In this document: piece after piece, positions 16,388-25,056 of the stretch
Position numbering within the stretch: position 1 is the first letter of the stretch
Layout: every line of letters begins with the position of its first letter
DNA from: Streptomyces sp. NBC_01428
Lineage (GTDB): Bacteria > Actinomycetota > Actinomycetes > Streptomycetales > Streptomycetaceae
Direction of reading: 5' to 3'
DNA: 64,000 nt
NCBI RefSeq assembly: GCF_036231965.1
Contig: NZ_CP109499.1
Span: 3,844,001-3,908,000 of the forward strand
Program-made: the position numbers and the translations under genes
The notes under the pieces: model-generated
Database searches by the model: none
What the model was told of the DNA's origin: nothing
What the model saw: only the letters and a program-made list of their open reading frames with translations

Positions 16388-18022
16388 ATGAACACGACGT
16401 CGTCTTCGCCGGACACCCCTGTCGGCGGTTCCTGGGAGGATCTCGTCACCGTGGCGCTCCTGGGGACCGAGCGCCGCACACCGCCGCTGCGGGATCCGGG
16501 ACAGGAACCTCCGGTGGCCCTGCTGGACGCGGCCGCGGTGGAGACCGTGCGGCGCCGGGCCGGACTGCGGCCGGCGCGGGCGGCGGCCCGCCCGGAGCCC
16601 GCCGCGCCGGATCCGCGGACCGCGCTGCCGCCCGCCGCCGCCCGCAGACTGGCGATGCTTCTCGCGGACCGGCCCGGCACGGGAGGCGGCGGCCGCAGAG
16701 GAGCGGCCCCGGACCTCATGGAGCTGCTGCCGCAGTGGCTGGCCTCGGCGAACGCCCATGGCTTCGCCGCACCACCGCAGACGCTTCCCGCGCTGCTCGA
16801 CGCCGCCCGGGGACGTACGGACCTGCGGCCCGCGGCGCTGGCGTTCGCCGGGCCGCGGGCGCTTTGGCTGGCGCGGCTGAACCCGGAGTGGCGGTTCGCG
16901 CTGCGTTCCGCTCCGGGCGGCGGCGCCTCGCTGCCGGGACCGGAGGAGAGCGAGCGGGTCCAGCAGTTGTGGCAGGAGGGGCTGTTCGCCGAGCGGGTCG
17001 CCCTGTTGGCGGCGGTACGGGCCGAGGATCCCGCCGCCGCGCGGGAGTTGCTCGTGTCGACGTGGGCCACGGAGCGGGCCGAGGACCGGCTGATGTTCCT
17101 CGACTCCCTGCGGTCCCGGCTGGGCGCCGACGACGAGCCCTTCCTGGAGCGGGCGTTGTCCGACCGCAGTCGCAACGTACGGGCGACGGCCGCGGAGCTG
17201 CTCTCCGCGCTGCCGGGTTCCGCGCTCGCCGCGCGGATGGCGGCCCGGGCGGGCTCGTGCGTGGCCGTCGACCGTACGCGCGACACGCCCATGATCGTGG
17301 TCGAGGCGCCGCACGAGTGCGATGCCGGGATGGAGCGGGACGGCGTGGTGCCGAAGCCTCCGGCGGGGCGGGGTGAACGGTCCTGGTGGCTGGGCCAGTT
17401 GGTCGAGGCGGCACCGCTCGGGACCTGGCAGGAGCGGTTCGGCGGGCGTTCGCCGGAGGAGACGGTCGCGCTGCCCGTGGCGGACGACTGGCAGAAGGAG
17501 CTGCACGCGGCCTGGTGCCGGGCGGCGGTCCGGCAGCGCGATCCCGCGTGGTCACGGGCCCTGCTCGGGTCGCCCTCCGCGCCGGAGGCAGGTGGGCCGG
17601 GGGCCGTGTCGCTGGCCGAGCGCTCCAAACTCCTCGCGACGCTGGGCGCGGGCGAACGGGCCGAGTGGGTGGCGGGGTTCATCGGGACGCACGGGCTGTC
17701 CGAGGCGTTCCAGCTGCTCGGGGTGTGCGCGGTTCCCTGGGCCGGGGACCTCGGCGGAGCGGTGGTCGACGCGCTCGACATCGCACGGGACGCGGGCAGC
17801 TATCCCTGGAGTTTCAGCGGCGTGATGGGGCTGGCCGAGCGGTGCCTGGACCCGGCGGAGGCGGGGCGTCTCCACGGTCTCACCTCGGTCCCGGACGAGA
17901 CGGAGAACGCGACACCGGGCGCCGGCGGCTACTGGTCCGAGGCCTTCCAGCGCCTGGTGACGACCCTGCGCCTCAGAGCGGCCATGGCCACCGAGCTGAC
18001 GCCTCCGACAGAGGCGGGGTGA
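16388..18022 (+). CDS. DUF5691 family protein
   Basis: 544 aa. The N-terminus WEDLVTVALLGTERRTPPLR is what I remember as typical of DUF5691 proteins, which often stand next to SWIM proteins. The body is rich in Ala, Leu and Arg, and looks like HEAT-type helical repeats (for example RLMFLDSLRSRLGADDEPFL then LERALSDRSRNVRATAAELL), followed by a less repetitive C-terminal half. No catalytic motif. It is 211 bp downstream of the SWIM gene in the same direction, with GGAAAGGA before the ATG. It is probably co-expressed, though the gap could hold its own promoter. A scaffold role within the MoxR/VWA module is inference. Confidence 0.85.
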   Translation: MNTTSSSPDTPVGGSWEDLVTVALLGTERRTPPLRDPGQEPPVALLDAAAVETVRRRAGLRPARAAARPEPAAPDPRTALPPAAARRLAMLLADRPGTGGGGRRGAAPDLMELLPQWLASANAHGFAAPPQTLPALLDAARGRTDLRPAALAFAGPRALWLARLNPEWRFALRSAPGGGASLPGPEESERVQQLWQEGLFAERVALLAAVRAEDPAAARELLVSTWATERAEDRLMFLDSLRSRLGADDEPFLERALSDRSRNVRATAAELLSALPGSALAARMAARAGSCVAVDRTRDTPMIVVEAPHECDAGMERDGVVPKPPAGRGERSWWLGQLVEAAPLGTWQERFGGRSPEETVALPVADDWQKELHAAWCRAAVRQRDPAWSRALLGSPSAPEAGGPGAVSLAERSKLLATLGAGERAEWVAGFIGTHGLSEAFQLLGVCAVPWAGDLGGAVVDALDIARDAGSYPWSFSGVMGLAERCLDPAEAGRLHGLTSVPDETENATPGAGGYWSEAFQRLVTTLRLRAAMATELTPPTEAG

Positions 18023-18238
18023 CGCGTCCGGCAGAAGCCGGGTGACGCCTCCGGCGACCCGCACGGACGGGCGGAGCAGAGGGCGCATCCCGCCGGCCGA
18101 CGGACGGGCGGAGACACCGCTCGCCGGCCCGGCGCGGCCCGGAGCACCCGGCGATCCGGCGCCGCCGTCGGGCCTGACCCTGGAGATCGGGGCCCCGGGA
18201 TGTCCCGGCGCCCCCGAGGGAACAGCCGCGCGCGACGC

Positions 18239-18655
18239 TCAGGCGCCCGCGGGCTGCCTCACGTTCTCCCGGACCCAGTCGACGATCGCCGTGGTCGTCG
18301 CGCCCGGAGTGAAGATCTCCGCGACACCCTTCTCCTTGAGGGGCGCGATGTCCGCCTCGGGGATGATGCCGCCGCCGAAGACCTTGATGTCCTCCGCCTC
18401 GCGCTCCTTGAGGAGCTCGATGACGGCCGCGAAGAGCGTGTTGTGGGCACCGGAGAGGATGGACAGGCCGATCGCGTCGGCGTCCTCCTGGATCGCGGTG
18501 TCGACGATCTGCTCGGGCGTCTGGTGGAGCCCGGTGTAGATGACCTCCATACCGGCGTCGCGCAGCGCCCGCGCGATCACCTTGGCCCCGCGGTCGTGAC
18601 CGTCGAGCCCCGGCTTGGCCACCACCACGCGGATCGGTCCGGCTGCCACACCCAT
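18239..18655 (-). CDS. icmB: Isobutyryl-CoA mutase small (B12-binding) subunit IcmB
   Basis: 138 aa from ATG 18655, which has GGAGG six bases upstream. It is a single cobalamin-binding Rossmann domain. The B12 ligand motif DGHDRGAKVIARAL, with the axial His, is near residue 18; LSILSGAHNTLF and VFGGGIIPEADI complete the corrin and tail-binding site. Length and sequence match IcmB, which with the large subunit IcmA interconverts isobutyryl-CoA and n-butyryl-CoA for polyketide and fatty-acid precursor supply. No large subunit or MeaB chaperone is nearby, as is usual for this gene in Streptomyces. Another B12-mutase small subunit is the alternative. Confidence 0.9.
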   Translation of the reverse strand: MGVAAGPIRVVVAKPGLDGHDRGAKVIARALRDAGMEVIYTGLHQTPEQIVDTAIQEDADAIGLSILSGAHNTLFAAVIELLKEREAEDIKVFGGGIIPEADIAPLKEKGVAEIFTPGATTTAIVDWVRENVRQPAGA

Positions 18656-19281
18656 CACTGCCTCCATGAAGCAAGAACACCGACTCAACGACTGCACAAC
18701 GACGAACACGGAACGACGGCGACGACCGACCGGCGACTGCAGAAACAACTACAGAAAGCTACCAGTCGTCACCTGGCGTAAGTATTCAGTCACTGCCGAC
18801 GCCGTCGACACCTACTGACCACTGACACCTATCGCACGTTCAGCCCCTCGCCACACCCGGCCTTCCGGATCGCTCCGAAGGACCGGACACGCCAGGCGGC
18901 ACAAGCGTTCCGCGTCATAGTCGACCACGGAAGTGAACGAACGTTATCGCCAGCATCCCGTAACCGGCAGTTTCACGGCGGAGACCGAGGGGGAAATCAC
19001 ACAGTGGGACAAGTTCGCCGCGCAGGTTCCGCATCGCGGCACTGGCGCCGCACGGGAGTGCGGCGTACGGGCCTCGCCGGAGCCGGCGCACAGGAGAGCC
19101 GCCGACCAGGTGGCCCCGCCACCGCGTCGTCAGCGGGACTCCGCGGTGATGAGGCACATCGACGAGGGCACGACAGCGCCGGGTAAGCGCCGTCGGTCAC
19201 CGCCGGCACCGGTGTCACGGCTTTCCACTAGGGCACACGGGGGACAGAGCGGTCCTGCCGCGTGCCGACGGGAGGTCGGCC
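18656..19281. other. Intergenic region icmB / lipase
   Basis: 626 bp between divergent genes. It is the least GC-rich non-coding stretch here (around 18670-18950). I see no RNA gene. Open frames are present but lack ribosome sites or recognisable sequence. GTGTCAGTG occurs on the minus strand (18820-18828) but without a -10 at the required spacing. Confidence 0.55.
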
Positions 19282-20148
19282 ATGAAGGTCCCTGGGACGG
19301 TATCGCCCTTTCTTCCCCTCTGTCAGCGTCTGTTTCCGACCAAACTCGCCGGGATCTCGGTGGCCCTGCTGAAGGCCACGGCCCTGGAGTTCGCGATCCT
19401 CGCCGGGCACCTCCTTCTCTACCCCTCCGGCATCACCGCGGAACGCCGTGTCGTACCGGCGCTCCCCTCCCCGGACGACGACGCGACCAAGCTGCCCACG
19501 CAGGCCAAGCCCCCGGTCGTGCTGCTGCACGGCTTCATCGACAACCGCTCGGTCTTCCTCCTGCTGCGCCGCAACCTCGCCCAGCACGGACGGCAGCACA
19601 TCGAGTCGCTGAACTACTCGCCGCTGACGTGCGACATCCGCACCGCGGCGGAGCTGCTGGGCCGCCACATCGAGGAGATCTGCGAGCGCACGGGCCACGA
19701 CCAGGTGGACATCGTGGGCCACAGCCTCGGAGGCCTGATCGCCCGGTACTACGCGCAGTGCCTCGGCGGCGACACCCACATCCGCACCCTCGTCACCCTC
19801 GGCACCCCGCACTCGGGCACCCGGGTCGCCCCCTTGATGAACGCGCACCCGATCGTCCGCCAGATGCGCCCGGGTTCCTCGGTGATCGAGGAGCTGTCCC
19901 GGCCCGCCCCCGGCTGCCGTACGCAGTTCGTCAGCTTCTGGAGCGATCTGGACCACCTGATGGACCCGCTGGAGACGGCCTGCGTCGAGCATCCCGACCT
20001 GCTCGCGCAGAACGTGCGGGTGAGCGGGGTCGGCCATCTCGCGCTCCCGGTGCACCCGGCCGTCGCGACCGGGATCCGGCAGGCACTCGACACGGAGGCG
20101 CCGGCGGCCCGTCCCGCGGCCCGCAGGGGCGGTCTCACGGTCGCCTGA
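19282..20148 (+). CDS. Secreted or membrane-anchored lipase/esterase (alpha/beta hydrolase)
   Basis: 288 aa. A hydrophobic segment (residues ~22-48, LAGISVALLKATALEFAILA) acts as an uncleaved anchor or signal. The alpha/beta-hydrolase core follows: VVLLHGF oxyanion region (~80-85), nucleophile elbow GHSLGG with Ser148, an acid candidate in FWSDLDHLMDP and the catalytic His probably in VSGVGHLALPVHP. The order fits the EstA/lipase class 2-type family of Streptomyces. GGGAGG precedes the ATG by about 9 bases. The substrate is not deducible. Confidence 0.9.
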   Translation: MKVPGTVSPFLPLCQRLFPTKLAGISVALLKATALEFAILAGHLLLYPSGITAERRVVPALPSPDDDATKLPTQAKPPVVLLHGFIDNRSVFLLLRRNLAQHGRQHIESLNYSPLTCDIRTAAELLGRHIEEICERTGHDQVDIVGHSLGGLIARYYAQCLGGDTHIRTLVTLGTPHSGTRVAPLMNAHPIVRQMRPGSSVIEELSRPAPGCRTQFVSFWSDLDHLMDPLETACVEHPDLLAQNVRVSGVGHLALPVHPAVATGIRQALDTEAPAARPAARRGGLTVA

Positions 20149-20345
20149 CCGCGTCCCCTCACAGCAAAAGTTCGAACACTCATCGAACGCCAGGCCAAAG
20201 CCTTGCCCGCCCTCCCCCGAAACACGGCCGAATGCCCGTTTCCCGCGAAGGGGAAACCTGCCGAAGATTGTCGCGCCCGCATACCGCCGGGTACAGTCAC
20301 CGCACTGCTCTGCCAGCCCCTGTTGTCGAGGCGAAAGAGAAGTTG

Positions 20346-21974
20346 GTGAACGACCGTCACCCGTCGGGGACAGCAACTCCCCCGGCCCCGGCTTCCGATG
20401 CCGCCTCCGCGCTCTACGCGCCCTACGGCGGTCAGGAAGCCCAGTACGGCGACTTCACCGCGTACGGCGACCACTCCGTCGGCGCCTACGATCCCGGTGC
20501 GAACGCGAACACCACCGGCGCCTACGCCACCGCGAGTTTCGCCACCGACCCGCTCTTCGGCGACATGCCGGGCCAGGCCGGCGGCACGGGTTCGTACGAC
20601 GCCACGCAGTGGAACACGGGCGCCCACCAGGCGATGAACGGCGACCCGTACGCGGCGCAGCACCAGGCCGCGTACGACACCGGCGCCTACGACACGACGG
20701 CCTGGGCCGGCGGTTACCAGCAGCTCGCCGAAATCCCCGCGCAGCACCCGGGCCCCGACTCCTCGGGCCAGTGGGACGCGAGCGCCTGGCTCCAGCCCGG
20801 GCAGCAGCTCGACGGCACCCAGCAGTGGAACGCCGCGACGCAGGAGACCGGCGCGTACGACGCGACGCAGTGGAACACCGTCGGCGGCCAGGACCCGTAC
20901 GGTCCGTACGAGCACCCGCAGACGGAGACGTACGACCACCCGCGGACCGAGATCTACGAGCAGCAGCCCGAGCAGGCGGCCCCGGTCCCCTTCGACCAGC
21001 AGGCGACCGCCACCTTCCAGCCCGCCGCCTTCGGTCAACTCGGCTCCGAAGAGGGCGAGTTCGACGAGGCCGGCCACTCCGCCGACGCGGACGGCTCCTA
21101 CCCGGAGCGCGAAGAGCGGGGCGCGCGGGACGACTTCGAGGCGTACGAGGCCTACGGCGACGAGCGGGAGACCCCGCTGCTCGACGACATGGAGGAGATC
21201 ACGCCGGCGCCGCGCGCCGCGTCGCGGACCTCCTCCCGTTCCCGGCGCCGCAGTCCCGCGAAACGTTCCGCCCTGCTGACCATCGCGGTGCCCTCGGCCT
21301 GCGTGATGGGTGTCGCGGGGATCGCGGCGGCCTCGGTGGGCGGTGTCGGCGGCGACGACACCAAGGAGACGACGGCCAGCGCCTCGGACGCGACCGCGGT
21401 GAAGCCGTCGACCGCGAACAACAAGCTGGACACGCAGTTGCAGAGTCTGTCCGCGGGCGCGGACGACTTCGCCGACCGGGCGAGCCGCACCCAGGAGCGC
21501 ATCGACCTGAAGGCGCAGCAGGTCCTGGAGAAGAAGAAGGCGGCGGAGGAGGCGGCCCGCAAGGAGCGGCTGCGTCCGAAGTTCGTCCTTCCCGTGGCCC
21601 AGAAGGGCCTCAGCGCCTACTTCGGCCAGGCCGGCATCAACTGGATGTCCGTGCACACGGGGATCGACTTCCCCGTCTCGTACGGGACGACGGTGATGTC
21701 CGCGACCGACGGGACCGTCCGGACGCAGTGGAACAGCGCGTACGGCAACATGATGATCGTGACCGCGAAGGACGGGACGGAGACGTGGTACTGCCACCTC
21801 TCCACCTACAAGGTGTCCTCCGGTACCACTGTGAAGGCCGGTGACCAGATCGCCTTCTCCGGGAACTCCGGCAACTCGACCGGCCCGCACCTGCACTTCG
21901 AGGTCCGCCCGGCCGGCGGTTCGGCGATCGACCCGCTCCCGTGGCTGCGCAGCCACGGTCTGGACCCCACGTAA
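20346..21974 (+). CDS. M23 family peptidase (LytM-type) with N-terminal repeat region and membrane helix
   Basis: 542 aa from GTG 20346 (GAAAGAGAAG upstream; a TTG at 20343 is an alternative). Residues 1-~290 are acidic and low-complexity with imperfect repeats around YDATQWNTG. An Arg-rich stop and one membrane helix (~312-335, ALLTIAVPSACVMGVAGIAA) follow, then a coiled-coil (DRASRTQERIDLKAQQVLEK) and the LytM domain (~415-540). Zinc ligands and active-site residues are visible in HTGIDFPV, CHLS and GPHLHFEV. It likely cleaves peptidoglycan cross-bridges. The long N-terminus would be cytoplasmic, placing the peptidase outside. Confidence 0.93.
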   Translation: MNDRHPSGTATPPAPASDAASALYAPYGGQEAQYGDFTAYGDHSVGAYDPGANANTTGAYATASFATDPLFGDMPGQAGGTGSYDATQWNTGAHQAMNGDPYAAQHQAAYDTGAYDTTAWAGGYQQLAEIPAQHPGPDSSGQWDASAWLQPGQQLDGTQQWNAATQETGAYDATQWNTVGGQDPYGPYEHPQTETYDHPRTEIYEQQPEQAAPVPFDQQATATFQPAAFGQLGSEEGEFDEAGHSADADGSYPEREERGARDDFEAYEAYGDERETPLLDDMEEITPAPRAASRTSSRSRRRSPAKRSALLTIAVPSACVMGVAGIAAASVGGVGGDDTKETTASASDATAVKPSTANNKLDTQLQSLSAGADDFADRASRTQERIDLKAQQVLEKKKAAEEAARKERLRPKFVLPVAQKGLSAYFGQAGINWMSVHTGIDFPVSYGTTVMSATDGTVRTQWNSAYGNMMIVTAKDGTETWYCHLSTYKVSSGTTVKAGDQIAFSGNSGNSTGPHLHFEVRPAGGSAIDPLPWLRSHGLDPT

Positions 21975-21991
21975 CCCACACCGTCGAAGGC

Positions 21992-22020
21992 GGTCCGGAC
22001 CTCTCGTCGAGATCCGGACC
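21992..22020. terminator. Bidirectional hairpin terminator
   Basis: GGTCCGGA (21992-21999) pairs with TCCGGACC (22013-22020), and the inner loop can extend the stem (TCTCG/CGAGA). It lies between the convergent peptidase and pcrA genes. Confidence 0.75.
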
Positions 22021-22052
22021 CTCCGTAGGACTGGGCTGTCGAGCCGCTCGGG

Positions 22053-24539
22053 CTACAGCTTCTCCACCGGCGCGTACCGCAGCAGGAGCCGCTTCGGCTT
22101 GGGCTCGCCGAAGTCGACCGTCGCCTCCGCGTTCGCTCCCGTGCCGTTCACCCCGACGACCGTGCCGAGGCCGAACTGGTCGTGCGTGACGCGGTCGCCG
22201 ACGGCGAGCGCGACCACCGGCTTCTCGGACACACCGCGACGGGTGGCGAACCCGGACGCTCCCGAGGCCGCGGACCGCGAGCGCGTGGACGACAGGGAGG
22301 CCGCGACACCGGAGACGGGACCGGCGGGCTGGGACGAGATCGCGCCGGTGCGCTTCCAGTCCAGATGCGTCGCCGGGATCTCCTCCAGGAAGCGGGAGGG
22401 CGGGTTGTACGACGGCTGTCCCCACGCGCTGCGCATCGAGGAACGGGTGAGGTAGAGCCGCTCCCGCGCGCGGGTGATGCCGACGTAGGCCAGGCGGCGC
22501 TCCTCCTCCAGTTCCTTGACCTGCCCGAGGGCGCGCATGTGCGGGAAGACGCCGTCCTCCATGCCGGTCAGGAACACCACGGGGAATTCGAGGCCCTTGG
22601 CGGTGTGCAGGGTCATCAGGGTGATGACGCCGTTGCCGTCCTCCTCGTCCGGGATCTGGTCGGAGTCGGCGACGAGCGCGACCCGCTCCAGGAACGCGGC
22701 GAGTCCGGCCGGGGTCTCGTCCTCGCCGGTCTCCTGCTCGAACTCCAGGGCCACGGCGGCGAGTTCCTGGAGGTTCTCGATGCGGGTCTCGTCCTGCGGG
22801 TCGGTCGACGCCTGCAACTCGGCGAGGTAACCGGTGCGTTCGAGGACGGCCTCCAGGATGGTGGCCGGGCCCGCGCCGGACTCGACGATCGTGCGGAGGT
22901 CCTCCATCAGCGTGTTGAACCGCCGGACCGCGTTCGTCGAACGGGCGGCCATGCCGTAGGCCTCGTCGACGCGGCGCAGGGCCTGCGGGAAGCTGATCTT
23001 CTCGCGCTGCGACAGGGCGTCGATCATCGCCTCGGCGCGGTCGCCGATGCCGCGCTTGGGCACGTTCAGGATGCGGCGCAGCGGGACCGAGTCCTCGGGG
23101 TTGGACAGCACCCGCAGGTAGGCGAGGACGTCCCGGACCTCCTTGCGCTCGTAGAAGCGGACTCCGCCGACGACCTTGTAGGGCAGGCCGACGCGGATGA
23201 AGACCTCTTCGAAGACACGGGACTGGGCGTTCGTCCGGTAGAAGACCGCGACGTCGCCGGCCTTGGCCTCGCCCGCGTCGGTGAGACGGTCTATCTCGTC
23301 GGCGACGAACTGCGCCTCGTCGTGCTCGGTGTCCGCGACGTAGCCCGTGATGTTCGAGCCCGCGCCCGCGTTCGTCCACAGGTTCTTGGGGCGGCGGGAC
23401 TCGTTGCGCTCGATGACCGCGTTGGCGGCGGTGAGGATCGTCTGCGTGGAGCGGTAGTTCTGCTCCAGGAGGATCGTCTTCGCGTTCGGGTAGTCCTCCT
23501 CGAACTGGAGGATGTTGCGGATGGTCGCGCCGCGGAAGGCGTAGATCGACTGGTCGGCGTCACCCACGACGCACAGCTCGGCGGGCGGCAGGTCGGCGTC
23601 GCTGGGCGGGACGTCCACGGGGTGCTCGGAGGTGCCGACGAGCTCCCGCACGAGGGCGTACTGCGCGTGGTTGGTGTCCTGGTACTCGTCGACCAGGACG
23701 TGCCGGAAGCGGCGGCGGTAGTGCTCGGCGACGTCCGGGAAGGCGCGGAGCAGGTTGACCGTGGTCATGATCAGGTCGTCGAAGTCGAGCGCGTTGGCCT
23801 CGCGGAGCCGCGACTGGTACATCGCGTAGGCCTGGGCGAGGGTCTTCTCGAAACCGTCGGTGGCCTGCGCGGCGAAGTCCTCCTCGTCGATCAGCTCGTT
23901 CTTCAGGTTCGAGATCTTGGCGCTGAACGACTTCGGCGGGAAGCGCTTCGGGTCGAGATCGAGGTCGCGGCAGACGAGCGCCATCAGACGCTTGGAGTCG
24001 GCGGCATCGTAGATCGAGAAGGACGAGGTGAAGCCGAGCTGCTTGCTCTCGCGGCGCAGGATGCGGACGCAGGCGCTGTGGAAGGTCATCACCCACATCG
24101 CGTTGGCCCGGGGGCCCACGAGCTGCTCGACCCGCTCCTTCATCTCGCCGGCGGCCTTGTTCGTGAAGGTGATCGCGAGGATCTGGCCGGGGTGCACATG
24201 GCGCTCGCCGAGCAGGTGGGCGATGCGGTGGGTGAGCACGCGGGTCTTGCCGGAGCCCGCGCCGGCCACGATGAGCAGCGGGGAGCCGGAGTGGACCACG
24301 GCCGCGCGCTGGTTCTCGTTCAGCCCGTCGAGGAGGGCCGCGGGGTCCACGGCGGGCCGGTGGGCGCCGTCGCGGTAGTACGCGTCGCGGCTCGGCGGCA
24401 CGTCGAACCGGCCGCCGAACAGGTCGTCCGCGACCGGCTCCGCGGCGTGCTCGTCCTCGGGCGGCGGCGGGTGCTCGTCCTCGTGGGCCGCGGAGGGCTT
24501 GAGGTCCGCCAGGAAGCTGTCGTCAAAGAGGCTGCTCAT
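22053..24539 (-). CDS. pcrA: ATP-dependent DNA helicase PcrA/UvrD (UvrD1 type)
   Basis: 828 aa superfamily 1 helicase that unwinds DNA 3'-to-5' in nucleotide excision repair and clears replication and transcription conflicts. An acidic ~80-residue N-terminus precedes motif I AGAGSGKT; LAITFTNKAAGEMKERV (Ia), LVDEYQDTNHAQY (II), VVGDADQSIYAFRGA (III) and LEQNYRST (IV) are all visible. The late motifs VITLMTLHTAKGLEF (V) and RRLAYVGITRARERL (VI) also stand. The C-terminal Tudor-like tail DRVTHDQFGLGTVVGVNG is the RNA polymerase-binding module typical of PcrA and mycobacterial UvrD1. Its promoter carries a PafBC-type element. Confidence 0.96.
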   Translation of the reverse strand: MSSLFDDSFLADLKPSAAHEDEHPPPPEDEHAAEPVADDLFGGRFDVPPSRDAYYRDGAHRPAVDPAALLDGLNENQRAAVVHSGSPLLIVAGAGSGKTRVLTHRIAHLLGERHVHPGQILAITFTNKAAGEMKERVEQLVGPRANAMWVMTFHSACVRILRRESKQLGFTSSFSIYDAADSKRLMALVCRDLDLDPKRFPPKSFSAKISNLKNELIDEEDFAAQATDGFEKTLAQAYAMYQSRLREANALDFDDLIMTTVNLLRAFPDVAEHYRRRFRHVLVDEYQDTNHAQYALVRELVGTSEHPVDVPPSDADLPPAELCVVGDADQSIYAFRGATIRNILQFEEDYPNAKTILLEQNYRSTQTILTAANAVIERNESRRPKNLWTNAGAGSNITGYVADTEHDEAQFVADEIDRLTDAGEAKAGDVAVFYRTNAQSRVFEEVFIRVGLPYKVVGGVRFYERKEVRDVLAYLRVLSNPEDSVPLRRILNVPKRGIGDRAEAMIDALSQREKISFPQALRRVDEAYGMAARSTNAVRRFNTLMEDLRTIVESGAGPATILEAVLERTGYLAELQASTDPQDETRIENLQELAAVALEFEQETGEDETPAGLAAFLERVALVADSDQIPDEEDGNGVITLMTLHTAKGLEFPVVFLTGMEDGVFPHMRALGQVKELEEERRLAYVGITRARERLYLTRSSMRSAWGQPSYNPPSRFLEEIPATHLDWKRTGAISSQPAGPVSGVAASLSSTRSRSAASGASGFATRRGVSEKPVVALAVGDRVTHDQFGLGTVVGVNGTGANAEATVDFGEPKPKRLLLRYAPVEKL

Positions 24540-24548
24540 CGCTCTCCG

Positions 24549-24571
24549 AGTCTAGGCGGCCCCACTGACAC
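24549..24571 (-). promoter_or_regulatory. PafBC/RecA-NDp-type promoter of pcrA
   Basis: Minus-strand GTGTCAGTG, exactly 8 bp, TAGACT. Only the first base differs from TTGTCRGTG-N8-TANNNT. Transcription would start at about 24542, almost at the ATG (24539), giving a very short or no leader. It fits DNA-damage induction of a repair helicase. Confidence 0.65.
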
Positions 24572-24804
24572 ACCGCGGCCACCCCGAGAACTCGACGGGA
24601 ACCCGTGACTCGTGCGCGTGACCGGCTCGTGACGGTACGCGCACGTCGGAGTGGGTACGACCGGTCCCCACCACGACCACCGTCCAGCGAGGAGCCACCC
24701 TCGGGGCATCTCCGCAAAGTGACACACACCACGCACATCGGGCGTGCGCGACGGCGCACATGGCCAAGGTCACGAAAATGTATCGGGCATATCGCACTCC
24801 AACC

Positions 24805-24834
24805 TTCACACGGGCCACACGAGTTGGCTAGCGT
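24805..24834 (+). promoter_or_regulatory. Candidate promoter for riboswitch-P60 transcript
   Basis: TTCACA (24805-24810), 18 bp, TAGCGT (24829-24834). The predicted start at about 24841 coincides with the beginning of the structured leader. Confidence 0.45.
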
Positions 24835-24840
24835 GCTGGA

Positions 24841-25047
24841 AGGCCGCCCGACCGCAACCGGCGAACGTCGCCGGGCCGAGCGGCCTCCGCCGAGTTCGGC
24901 CCGCCCACCAGGCGGCCGGAGCCGGGGACCCACCGACCTGGGGTGAATCGGTCCGACCGCCCCGAGGGGCCAGGACCGTAGGGCAATCCTTCCGGAACCA
25001 CCCGCCCGAACCCGACAGCTAACTCGGTAGGCGGATGACGGAAGGAG
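24841..25047 (+). promoter_or_regulatory. c-di-AMP riboswitch (ydaO/yuaA type)
   Basis: The ~205-nt leader of the P60 hydrolase contains the ydaO core as seen in other Streptomyces leaders: CCGCAACCGGCGAAC near the start, GCCGGGGACCCACCGACCTG in the middle, GGACCGTAGGGC, then CCGACAGCTAACTCGGTAGG and GCGGATGACGGAAGGAG at the end. This class senses cyclic di-AMP and in actinobacteria controls cell-wall hydrolases. The 3' end runs into the ribosome site, so either premature termination or masking is possible. Boundaries are approximate. Confidence 0.88.
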
Positions 25048-25056
25048 TCGCCTCTC

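Noticed and set aside
18806..18828. GTGTCAGTG on the minus strand upstream of icmB as a third PafBC promoter
   Set aside because: At the fixed 8-bp distance the sequence is GTGTCG, not TANNNT, and the start codon is 150 bp away.
18935..18946. GAACGAACGTTA as a LexA (SOS) box
   Set aside because: Only 7 of the 8 fixed GAAC-N4-GTTC bases match, it is 336 bp from the nearest start, and one such match is likely by chance.
20170..20190. TCGAACACTCATCGAAC upstream of the M23 peptidase as a LexA box
   Set aside because: The halves are in direct, not inverted, order, so it is not a LexA palindrome.
18933..21974. A single 1013-residue protein from 18933 to 21974
   Set aside because: The lipase occupies another frame in the first part, and the GTG at 20346 with its ribosome site is the natural start of the M23 peptidase.
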